Of a stretch of DNA of 6,199 nucleotides, positions 1-5,221 are shown piece by piece. The translations under genes and the position numbers were made by a program. The DNA lies in assembly GCA_021827255.1 (NCBI GenBank), contig JAKAWO010000189.1, forward strand, positions 1-6,199. The letters run 5' to 3'. The notes beneath the pieces are model-generated. The model saw nothing but the letters and a program-made list of their open reading frames with translations, ran no database searches and was not told the DNA's origin. How positions within the stretch are numbered: the first letter of the stretch is position 1; each line of letters starts with the position of its first letter. Source of the DNA: Acidobacteriota bacterium. GTDB lineage: Bacteria > Acidobacteriota > Terriglobia > UBA7540.

Positions 1-110
1 CCTTTCTCATAGACCAGAATTTCCATCTGGGGGTTGACGCGGCGCGCGCGGCTGGCGGCACTCAGACCCGCCGCCACTCCACCCACCACGACCATTCGTT
101 CCAAAGCCAT
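1..110 (-). CDS. FAD-dependent pyridine nucleotide-disulfide oxidoreductase, N-terminal fragment
   Basis: This is the start of a gene that runs off the left edge; 36 complete codons are visible. After MALERM comes a hydrophobic beta strand (VVV) and a glycine-rich turn, GGVAAG at residues 10-15, then a helix rich in Ala and Arg (LSAASRARR). A second strand follows, ending in an acidic residue (EILVYEK, Glu35). This is the dinucleotide-binding beta-alpha-beta unit that opens FAD-dependent reductases. The GGVAAG-x-SAA form is what I recall for CoA-disulfide reductase and NADH oxidase/polysulfide reductase relatives. The redox-active cysteine, usually near residue 40-45, lies outside the window, so the exact enzyme cannot be named. 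The ATG at 108-110 is preceded by GAGGG about five bases away, a modest ribosome site. A second ATG at codon 6 would leave too little before the first strand. It is separated from the vWA gene by 132 bp and may have its own promoter. Confidence 0.8.
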   Translation of the reverse strand, partial: MALERMVVVGGVAAGLSAASRARRVNPQMEILVYEK

Positions 111-166
111 CTTAGCCCTCGCGTCATCCGTGCACTCACCCTGGACGCTGTTTCCGACAGGTAGGC

Positions 167-172
167 ATTTTA
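167..172 (-). promoter_or_regulatory. Possible -10 hexamer for the oxidoreductase gene
   Basis: On the minus strand TAAAAT matches five of six bases of the sigma-70 -10 consensus and lies about 57 bases before the oxidoreductase ATG. No good -35 hexamer sits 16-18 bases upstream and there is no TG extension, so the call is weak. The 13-base inverted repeat CTGT-n5-ACAG at 148-160 would overlap the expected start of transcription and could be an operator. Confidence 0.25.
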
Positions 173-174
173 GC

Positions 175-223
175 TGAAAACGAGCCCGGGGTGTGGGCGG
201 AGGGAGGTTGATGAAAACGAGCC
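175..223. repeat. 12-bp direct repeat pair in the gap before the oxidoreductase
   Basis: The 12-mer tgaaaacgagcc occurs exactly at 175-186 and again at 212-223 on the plus strand, a start-to-start distance of 37 bp. On the transcribed minus strand each copy reads GGCTCGTTTTCA. The first copy met lies about 20 bases after the vWA stop codon, the second just before a TAAAAT -10-like hexamer (167-172). The repeat could be a pair of regulator sites or the trace of a small duplication. Neither copy forms a strong hairpin, so I do not call them terminators. Further along, CTGT-n5-ACAG at 148-160 forms a short inverted repeat near the likely transcription start. Nothing else was seen in this 132-bp gap. 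Confidence 0.5.
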
Positions 224-242
224 TTCGCGCACCTGAAATCGG

Positions 243-1490
243 CTAATGGACCTGCTTGATCTTCTTTTGCATGTAGTCCATCAGCAGATACTGTCCGAGG
301 GTGTAAGGGGTGGTGAAGTAGGCTTTGCCGCGGCAAATCTCCGTGACCTTCTGGACAAAATTCACCAGGCTGTAGTCCGAAGCCAGCATGAAGGTGTTGA
401 TCATGATCCCGCTGCGCCGGCAGCGTGCCACCTCGTGAAGTGTTTCGGAAACCACCAGCGGGTCGAGTCCGAAGGCATTTTTATAAATTCGGCCGTCCGG
501 AAGCGTCACGGCGGAAGGCTTGCCGTCGGTAATCATGACGATCTGTCGCATGTCTTTGCGCTGGCGGGCCAGAATGCGCTGGGCCAGGCGCAGGCCTTCG
601 CGAGTGTTCGTGTAATACGGGCCTACCTTGACCCTCGCGAGCGCGCCCGGGGGAATTTCCTCCGCCGAGTCGTGAAACAAAACCATGTGCAGGCTGTCCC
701 CCGGGTACTGAGTGCGAATCAGGTGGGAAAGCGCGAGAGCCACGCGTTTGGCGGGGGTGAATCGGTCCTCGCCGTAGAGAATCATGCTGTGCGAGCAATC
801 GAGCATGAGGACCGTGGCGCAGGAGCTTTGGTATTCGCACTGGCGCACCTGAAGGTCGTTGCTATCCAGGTCGAGTGGGAGTCGGAGTCCGTGGCGTTGG
901 ATAGCGGACAGAAGCGTCGCGTTGACGTCCAGATTCAGCGTGTCGCCGAATTCATAGCGGCGGCTCGAGCCGTCGGATTCGACGCCAGTGGACAGTTCGC
1001 GCGTGTCGTGCCGGCCGAAACTGGATTTGCCGAGCGAGCCGAGCAGGTCTTTGAGGGTTTTGAAGCCCAGGAAATCGAGCGCCTTATCCGTGATCTCAAA
1101 CCGGGCCCGCCCCTCCGCGTTCCCCGCCTGGCCCTGCTGTGGCTTGGTCAACTGCCCCTTTTCAGCATGGGGCTGTTCGATCGTGATGTAGCCTTCTTCG
1201 GCCATCCGCTCGAGCAAGCGGTCGAGCAAGTCGGAAAGCTTGGAGTTCTCCGCGTGGTTGAGCATCTCCTCCAACAGATCCTCGGGGACCAAGCCTTGCT
1301 GTTCGAGGGCGTCCAACAGCGCGCGGCGCAACTGTTCCATCGTGCCTTCGGAGTCCATCTCGTAAAACGTTGAATACTGGCTGAGGAAGCCGCTGTCGAG
1401 CAGAAAGTCCTGAAGCATCTGGAGAAGGTCTTCGGCGCTCAAGCTCTCGAAGGGATCGGCGATGTGTTTGCCGTATTTGATGTACTTCAT
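243..1490 (-). CDS. von Willebrand factor A domain protein paired with a MoxR-type ATPase
   Basis: The 415-residue product has no signal peptide or membrane segment, so it should be cytoplasmic. Residues 1-100 are helical and Leu/Glu-rich. Residues 84-150 look like a winged-helix-type segment (EEGYITIE, then FEITDKALDFLGFKTLKDLL). The vWA domain covers about 224-395. Its MIDAS is complete: D231-C-S233-H-S235, a Thr in YYTNT (294 or 296), and D322 in ITDG. Mg-dependent ligand binding is therefore likely retained. Proteins of this type work with an AAA+ MoxR/magnesium-chelatase-like ATPase, and such a gene lies immediately upstream, 86 bp away on the same strand. No terminator is obvious between them, so cotranscription is likely. 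The target of this pair is not known. The start is supported by GAGG at 1498-1501, seven bases before the ATG. The family assignment is secure; the function is not. Confidence 0.9.
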   Translation of the reverse strand: MKYIKYGKHIADPFESLSAEDLLQMLQDFLLDSGFLSQYSTFYEMDSEGTMEQLRRALLDALEQQGLVPEDLLEEMLNHAENSKLSDLLDRLLERMAEEGYITIEQPHAEKGQLTKPQQGQAGNAEGRARFEITDKALDFLGFKTLKDLLGSLGKSSFGRHDTRELSTGVESDGSSRRYEFGDTLNLDVNATLLSAIQRHGLRLPLDLDSNDLQVRQCEYQSSCATVLMLDCSHSMILYGEDRFTPAKRVALALSHLIRTQYPGDSLHMVLFHDSAEEIPPGALARVKVGPYYTNTREGLRLAQRILARQRKDMRQIVMITDGKPSAVTLPDGRIYKNAFGLDPLVVSETLHEVARCRRSGIMINTFMLASDYSLVNFVQKVTEICRGKAYFTTPYTLGQYLLMDYMQKKIKQVH

Positions 1491-1496
1491 AGCCAG

Positions 1497-1501
1497 CCCT
1501 C
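1497..1501 (-). promoter_or_regulatory. Ribosome binding site of the vWA gene
   Basis: GAGGG on the minus strand lies six to seven bases before the ATG at 1488-1490. It supports this start and independent translation initiation after the 86-bp gap that follows the ATPase gene. That gap holds no promoter I can recognise. Confidence 0.6.
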
Positions 1502-1576
1502 AGCTTTGAATTCTGGGGCGCCATCCCGCCGGCAGGGTGGGCGATCGGCGGCGGTCATCGCGGAAAGCGGCGCGGG

Positions 1577-3043
1577 TTAATTCAGCACTCGTCGGCGCGC
1601 GCCGAACTTGACCGGCTCTTCTTCGGCGGTTTGCGGGGCGCGGCGCTCGGCGTGGAACCCCAATTCCTCGTTACGGCTGATTTTCTTGAGCGCGTAGAGC
1701 CCCTCTAGAATGAACTCCGCGGCGGAAACGAGCAGGGCGGGCTCGTCTTTGGGCTTCACGCCCAAGGTCTGGGTCTTGTCGAGCAAACCTTGAATTTTCT
1801 TGAATTGCGCGTAAAGCTCGTGAGTCGAGGCGGTCTCCGGATATTTGAGCGTGCCGCCCAGCTCGAACCATTGCACCAGGGACTGGAGTGGCGCATCATC
1901 GAACCACTTCTTGAAGGTGCGGGCCGTAGCTTGGCGGATGACGTCGCGGGCGACGCTCTCGGCGCCGCGCACTTCACCCTCGTATTCGAGCTCGAATTTC
2001 CCCGTGATGGACGGCAACGCGGCGTAAAGGTCGCCCGGGCGGGATACGGCCACGTCCTCGCCGGCCAGCAAGGCGCGCCGCTCGGCGTTCGAGACGACGT
2101 TCTCAAGGCAAGTGATCGGCATGCGCTGACTGACGCCACTGTGCTTGTCCACTCGCTTCTCCTGCCGCGACTCAAAGGCGACGCCCTCGATCAGCTCGCG
2201 CATGAACGCTGGAATCAGCACCCGAACCCCGCCTTCGCGTTCGGTCCAGGCTTCCTGACGAGTGATGGCGACGCCGTGGTCGAGCGTGGCGGGGTAATGC
2301 GTCCGGATTTCCGACCCGACGCGGTCCTTGAGCGGCGTGATGATTTTGCCTCGCGCCGTGTAGTCCTCGGGGTTGGCCGTGAACACCATCGCTACATCAA
2401 GGGGTAGGCGGACCGGGTAGCCTTTGATCTGAACGTCGCCCTCCTGGAGGATGTTGAAAAGTCCGACCTGAATTTTTCCGGCCAGGTCGGGCAACTCGTT
2501 GATCGCAAAGATGCCGCGATGAGCGCGCGGCAGCAGGCCGTAATGGATGGTCAGCTCGCTCGAAAGGGCATGGCCGCCGCGCGCCGCCTTGATGGGATCC
2601 AGGTCGCCGATGATGTCGGCGATGGTCACGTCGGGCGTCGCCAGCTTTTCCACGTAACGGAGCTCGCGGGGCAAAAAGTCCACCGGCGTCTGGTCTCCGC
2701 TCTTCTCGATCGCTTCGCGGCACACGCGACAGAGCGGGTTGAAGGGGTCGTCGTTGATCTCGCACCCGGCGACAACCGGGACATCCTCATCGAGCAGGAA
2801 AACCAGCGCGCGCAAAATGCGGCTTTTGGCTTGGCCTCTTAATCCGAGGAGGATAAAATTATGGCGCGAGAGAACCGCATTCGTGATCTGCGGAATGACC
2901 GTATCCTCGAATCCGATGATGCCCGGAAAAAGTGGCTCACCGGCCCGGAGCTTGCGGATAAGGTTTTCGCGCATTTCATCCTTGACGCTACGCCGGGGGT
3001 AGTTGGCTTTTTTCAGCTCACCGAGCGTCTGTGGTTTGCGCAT
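1577..3043 (-). CDS. MoxR / magnesium-chelatase-type AAA+ ATPase
   Basis: This is an AAA+ ATPase of 488 residues from the ATG at 3043; the frame extends upstream to a GTG at 3064. Residue numbers here count from that GTG; subtract seven for the ATG. The Walker A loop is G74-LRGQA-K80-S81, with Ala where Gly usually precedes Lys. The Walker B strand is GIFAINELPDL (184-194), with Asn189 in place of the usual Asp and catalytic Glu190 kept. The sensor-1 Asn is N231 in TANPEDYT. Arginine-finger candidates are R248 and R254 (LKDRVGSEIRTHYP). An insertion holds C101-x10-C112-x2-C115, a possible metal site. A long helical C-terminal part (about 300-495) carries the lid. Such ATPases act as remodelling chaperones with a vWA partner, and that gene follows 86 bp downstream. 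The ATG is preferred because the promoter at 3067-3095 would start the transcript at or next to the GTG. Confidence 0.9.
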   Translation of the reverse strand: MRKPQTLGELKKANYPRRSVKDEMRENLIRKLRAGEPLFPGIIGFEDTVIPQITNAVLSRHNFILLGLRGQAKSRILRALVFLLDEDVPVVAGCEINDDPFNPLCRVCREAIEKSGDQTPVDFLPRELRYVEKLATPDVTIADIIGDLDPIKAARGGHALSSELTIHYGLLPRAHRGIFAINELPDLAGKIQVGLFNILQEGDVQIKGYPVRLPLDVAMVFTANPEDYTARGKIITPLKDRVGSEIRTHYPATLDHGVAITRQEAWTEREGGVRVLIPAFMRELIEGVAFESRQEKRVDKHSGVSQRMPITCLENVVSNAERRALLAGEDVAVSRPGDLYAALPSITGKFELEYEGEVRGAESVARDVIRQATARTFKKWFDDAPLQSLVQWFELGGTLKYPETASTHELYAQFKKIQGLLDKTQTLGVKPKDEPALLVSAAEFILEGLYALKKISRNEELGFHAERRAPQTAEEEPVKFGARRRVLN

Positions 3044-3066
3044 ATGGATTCCGTTCCCCGTCACGC

Positions 3067-3095
3067 ATTATAGGCCAGCGAACAGCCTAACTCAA
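3067..3095 (-). promoter_or_regulatory. Sigma-70 promoter of the ATPase-vWA operon
   Basis: On the minus strand, TTGAGT (3090-3095) is followed after exactly 17 bases by a perfect TATAAT (3067-3072). The expected start of transcription is at 3060-3061, giving a leader of about 18 bases before the ATG at 3043. The leader contains GGGGAACGGA, a poor match to a ribosome site. The GTG at 3064 would lie upstream of, or right at, the first transcribed base. Confidence 0.7.
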
Positions 3096-3236
3096 CGACG
3101 TTGGCGCGGGCTCGCTGCAATCCCCAGCCCCCGCCTCACACCAAATAGAGATGCATGGCAAAGGCGAGGAGTTCGCCCACAAAATCCGATGCCTTGTCCG
3201 GAGAAAATTTGCTTGATGGTCATGGCGTCACCCTGC

Positions 3237-3893
3237 TTAACTTAGCTCGTGGGGGATATTGCCGTTGCCCCCGGCTTTCTTCTGCGCCTCGTCAGCCTGG
3301 TCAAGCTTGGAGAGCAGGAATTCCATCAAATCGGCCATCTGGCCGAGGCGCTGAGATTCATCGCGCGCCGAGAGGAGACGCTGCTTGAAGTCAAGGTCGA
3401 GCGGAAGCGAAGCTGCCATGCGAAACGAGAGGTAGCGGTACGGGAGAGGAAAGTGAACGGGCATCTCGGCGGAATTGCGCAGCCGCCGCAGCAAGCGCCG
3501 GAAGATATCAATGGCTCGCGCGGCGTCCGATTCGCCGGCAACGTCGGCTCCCAATTCGTCCTCGAAGAAGGAAACTCCGCAGCGCAGGTACGGTTCTTCA
3601 CTGTCGGTGTAACGTACTTCAAAGCGGCGGCCGCCGAGGGTGAGAATGTCCATGCGGCCGTCGGGATAGCGGCGAGTCACATTGACGATGCGGGCCGCGC
3701 AGCCCACGGGGTAAATCTGGTCGCCCTTCGCCTGAATCAACCCAAACTCCTGGCCGGCCCCTTGGCGCGATTTAGCGGCCAGACATTCACCGATCATCAG
3801 CTTGTAACGCTCCTCGAAGATATGGAGCGGCAACAGCTCTTCCGGCAAGAGAACTAGCTCCAGAGCAAACATGGGCAGCAATTCAGCAGACAC
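3237..3893 (-). CDS. LON substrate-binding (N-terminal) domain protein, protease-less
   Basis: The product is 218 residues from the GTG at 3893 (227 from an ATG at 3920). It matches the N-terminal substrate-binding domain of Lon protease (Pfam LON_substr_bdg). It opens with the typical ELLPMF...LLPLHIFEERYKLMIGE segment. Then come FGLIQ, a GCAARI strand, and DGRMDILTLGGRRFEV. The second half is helical (RRLLRRLR, DFKQRLLSARDESQRLGQMADL), and the tail is Gly/Lys-rich. There is no Walker ATPase motif and no Ser-Lys protease site, and the length is normal for the stand-alone family, so this is not a truncated Lon. Its biological role is poorly known; peptide or unfolded-segment binding is inferred from Lon. 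GTG 3893 is favoured because GGGAG (3902-3906) lies eight bases before it, whereas the ATG at 3920 follows CCCCCTTC with no ribosome site. It has its own promoter at 3956-3964. Confidence 0.88.
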   Translation of the reverse strand: MSAELLPMFALELVLLPEELLPLHIFEERYKLMIGECLAAKSRQGAGQEFGLIQAKGDQIYPVGCAARIVNVTRRYPDGRMDILTLGGRRFEVRYTDSEEPYLRCGVSFFEDELGADVAGESDAARAIDIFRRLLRRLRNSAEMPVHFPLPYRYLSFRMAASLPLDLDFKQRLLSARDESQRLGQMADLMEFLLSKLDQADEAQKKAGGNGNIPHELS

Positions 3894-3901
3894 GGGTTGA
3901 T

Positions 3902-3906
3902 CTCCC
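3902..3906 (-). promoter_or_regulatory. Ribosome binding site deciding the LON-domain gene start
   Basis: GGGAG on the minus strand is spaced eight bases from GTG 3893 and would lie inside the coding region if translation began at ATG 3920. Starting at GTG places the conserved LLPMF segment at residues 5-9, as in most stand-alone LON-domain proteins. Confidence 0.5.
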
Positions 3907-3942
3907 GAGGCGGATTCCATGAAGGGGGTACGCCGGTGACGG

Positions 3943-3953
3943 CCTTCCGAAGG
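3943..3953. promoter_or_regulatory. Perfect inverted repeat over the predicted transcription start
   Basis: CCTTC-C-GAAGG is a perfect 5-bp inverted repeat around one central base. It covers the predicted first transcribed base of the LON-domain gene. It could be a repressor site or a very small 5' hairpin; the sequence alone does not decide which, and 11 bases can arise by chance. Confidence 0.3.
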
Positions 3954-3955
3954 GA

Positions 3956-3964
3956 ATTATATCA
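3956..3964 (-). promoter_or_regulatory. Extended -10 promoter of the LON-domain gene
   Basis: TGATATAAT on the minus strand contains a perfect TATAAT (3956-3961) with the TGn extension that can replace a -35 element. No good -35 is visible 16-18 bases upstream, which fits an extended -10 promoter. The expected start of transcription is near 3948-3949, about 55 bases before the GTG start. An 11-base perfect inverted repeat (3943-3953) sits across that start point. Confidence 0.6.
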
Positions 3965-3994
3965 CTCCACTTTTGCTAGCCAGCATCTAGTCGC

Positions 3995-4051
3995 GCCGAG
4001 CCATACGGGCTTCGGGCTTGGCGCCTTGACCCGCACACGATGGAGCGCCAA
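3995..4051 (-). repeat. Two overlapping, mutually exclusive inverted repeats between folP and the LON gene
   Basis: In the transcript from folP, TTGGCGC (4045-4051) can pair perfectly with GCGCCAA (4018-4024) across a 20-base loop. Alternatively GCCAAGCC (4015-4022) can pair with GGCTCGGC (3995-4002), seven of eight bases, across 12 bases. The two pairings share 4018-4022, so only one can form at a time. Neither is followed by a T run, so I do not call an intrinsic terminator. They fill most of the gap after the folP stop; nothing else was recognised there apart from the LON gene promoter. Confidence 0.4.
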
Positions 4052-4105
4052 TTAAAGGTCTTCGATTCGCGGGCTTGTCTGGATATGCTACGTCGCAGCG
4101 GCGGC

Positions 4106-5071
4106 TCATCCCAAGGTTTGGAGCACGGCGTCAGCAATCCGGACCGCTGGCGCAAGGCAATCCACGTCGTGCATGCGAACAATATGCGCGCCGGCCAGGA
4201 TGGCGGCAACCACGCACGCGGCATCGCCTGCTTGGAGGGTCAAAGTGGGAGCCCATGAAGATCGCGCCTGGGCTGGGCGTTGGCCCGAGCGAAGCGGCCA
4301 AAGCTGGGCTGCGGAAAGGTTACGCCCGCGTCCGGTACGCGAACCCAAACCTTCACCGCGCGAGACAGCTTGGACAAACGATTTGCGCGATGAGCCAACC
4401 AAAATGGGCAGGCGGAAAGCCTGTAGGCGATCAAGACTGGCCAGAATTTCGAAATTCTGGCGGCGCGTTTTGCCAAAGCCCAGGCCTGGGTCGAGGAGGA
4501 TCTGAGATTGGCGAACGCCGGCGCCGAGGGCACGGGCGACGGACCGCTCCAACCCTTCACACATCGAGCGCCATACGTCTTGGGCGAACGGGGGATGGTG
4601 CATGGTCTCGGGCCGGCCGCGCGAGTGCATCAGAATGAGAGCGGTCCGGTAACGGCGCGCCACCTCCGCTAGCCTAGGCTCAAACCGCAGCCCGCTCACG
4701 TCGTTGATGATGCTCGCTCCCGCCTGCACGGCCCCGTCAGCAACGACCGCCTTGGTCGTGTCAATCGAGATCGCCAGGGAAGGGAACTTCTTGTGAAGGG
4801 CGCGAATCACCGGCAAGACGCGGGCCAGTTCCTCTTCAGCCGCGACGGGCTTCGATCCGGGGCGCGTAGATTCTCCGCCGATGTCAATCCAATCGGCGCC
4901 GGCCTCAATCATGCGCGTGGCATGGGCGAGGGCGGCCTCGGGCTCGACGTAGAGTCCGCCGTCCGAAAAGGAATCAGGCGTAACATTCAGCACCGCCAGG
5001 ACGAGCGTGCGCCGGCCCAAAGAGATTTTCCGGCCTTGAATCTCGAGGATCCGGTGAGGGCGTTGATTCAT
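4106..5071 (-). CDS. folP: Dihydropteroate synthase
   Basis: This cytoplasmic enzyme of folate synthesis joins 6-hydroxymethyl-7,8-dihydropterin pyrophosphate to p-aminobenzoate; it is the sulfonamide target. The 321-residue product is a TIM barrel with all signature blocks in order: NVTPDSFSDGG (29-39), DIGGESTRPG (63-72), SIDTTK (102-107), IINDVSG (121-127), LMHSRGRPETM (147-157), DPGLGFGK (194-201), GSSRKSF (226-232) and RMHDV (299-303). Residues matching the E. coli pterin/pyrophosphate contacts are present: N29, D104, N123, D194, K230, R299 and H301. It is about 40 residues longer than the usual 270-285. The excess lies between SRKSF and GDAACVVAA (about 235-278), a basic, low-complexity stretch; both flanks stay in frame and conserved. 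The ATG at 5071 is the only sensible start, since an in-frame TAA lies at 5078-5080. Its nearby ribosome site is weak (AGAGA). No other folate gene is adjacent in the window. Confidence 0.95.
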   Translation of the reverse strand: MNQRPHRILEIQGRKISLGRRTLVLAVLNVTPDSFSDGGLYVEPEAALAHATRMIEAGADWIDIGGESTRPGSKPVAAEEELARVLPVIRALHKKFPSLAISIDTTKAVVADGAVQAGASIINDVSGLRFEPRLAEVARRYRTALILMHSRGRPETMHHPPFAQDVWRSMCEGLERSVARALGAGVRQSQILLDPGLGFGKTRRQNFEILASLDRLQAFRLPILVGSSRKSFVQAVSRGEGLGSRTGRGRNLSAAQLWPLRSGQRPAQARSSWAPTLTLQAGDAACVVAAILAGAHIVRMHDVDCLAPAVRIADAVLQTLG

Positions 5072-5097
5072 AGTTCGTTATCTCTGGCTCGCTGGCG

Positions 5098-5104
5098 CCT
5101 CCTT
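5098..5104 (-). promoter_or_regulatory. Perfect but misplaced Shine-Dalgarno sequence upstream of folP
   Basis: AAGGAGG on the minus strand is an exact anti-16S match but lies 26 bases before the folP ATG, too far for direct use. No ATG, GTG or TTG sits at a normal distance from it. It falls inside a 12-codon open frame (ATG 5116, TAA ending at 5078) beginning MTIPKEAPASQR, which stops six bases before the folP start. It may be a standby site, part of a leader peptide, or chance. Confidence 0.3.
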
Positions 5105-5167
5105 CGGAATCGTCATGTTTAACGCGGCAAACCCGGTCCGAGCAAAAAGAAGTAAATGAACAGGCTC

Positions 5168-5197
5168 AGCGCTCCTGCTGCTTGCCAACGGAGCGCT
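5168..5197 (-). terminator. Candidate terminator hairpin after the aquaglyceroporin gene
   Basis: AGCGCTCC (5190-5197 on the minus strand) and GGAGCGCT (5168-5175) form a perfect 8-bp GC-rich stem with a 14-base loop, 24 bases after the stop codon. The T-rich stretch TTACTTCTTTTT comes only about 12 bases after the stem, so it is not a textbook intrinsic terminator. It may instead act as a transcript 3' end stabiliser. It separates the aquaglyceroporin from folP. Confidence 0.45.
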
Positions 5198-5221
5198 CGC
5201 CCGACTACGCGCGGCTGCGAG

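Noticed and set aside
246..1373. Long plus-strand open frame (375 codons) antisense to the vWA gene
   Set aside because: It is the mirror of a GC-rich gene with clear vWA motifs on the other strand. Its product is a monotonous Val/Ala/Gln/Arg-rich text with no motif.
3163..3177. GGCGA-n5-TCGCC hairpin downstream of the LON gene as a terminator
   Set aside because: The stem has only 5 bp, it is followed by three T residues, and it lies 60 bases past the stop codon; too weak to call.
3920..3920. ATG at 3918-3920 as the start of the LON-domain gene
   Set aside because: It is preceded by CCCCCTTC with no ribosome site and adds nine residues before the conserved domain; GTG 3893 has a well-spaced GGGAG.
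4075..4638. Plus-strand open frame of 187 codons opposite folP
   Set aside because: It is antisense to conserved DHPS signature blocks and has no recognisable domain or ribosome site.
5128..5156. Possible folP promoter TTGCTC-17-TTAAAC just upstream of the leader frame (around 5117-5145)
   Set aside because: Both hexamers match only three of six consensus bases; such matches are common by chance.
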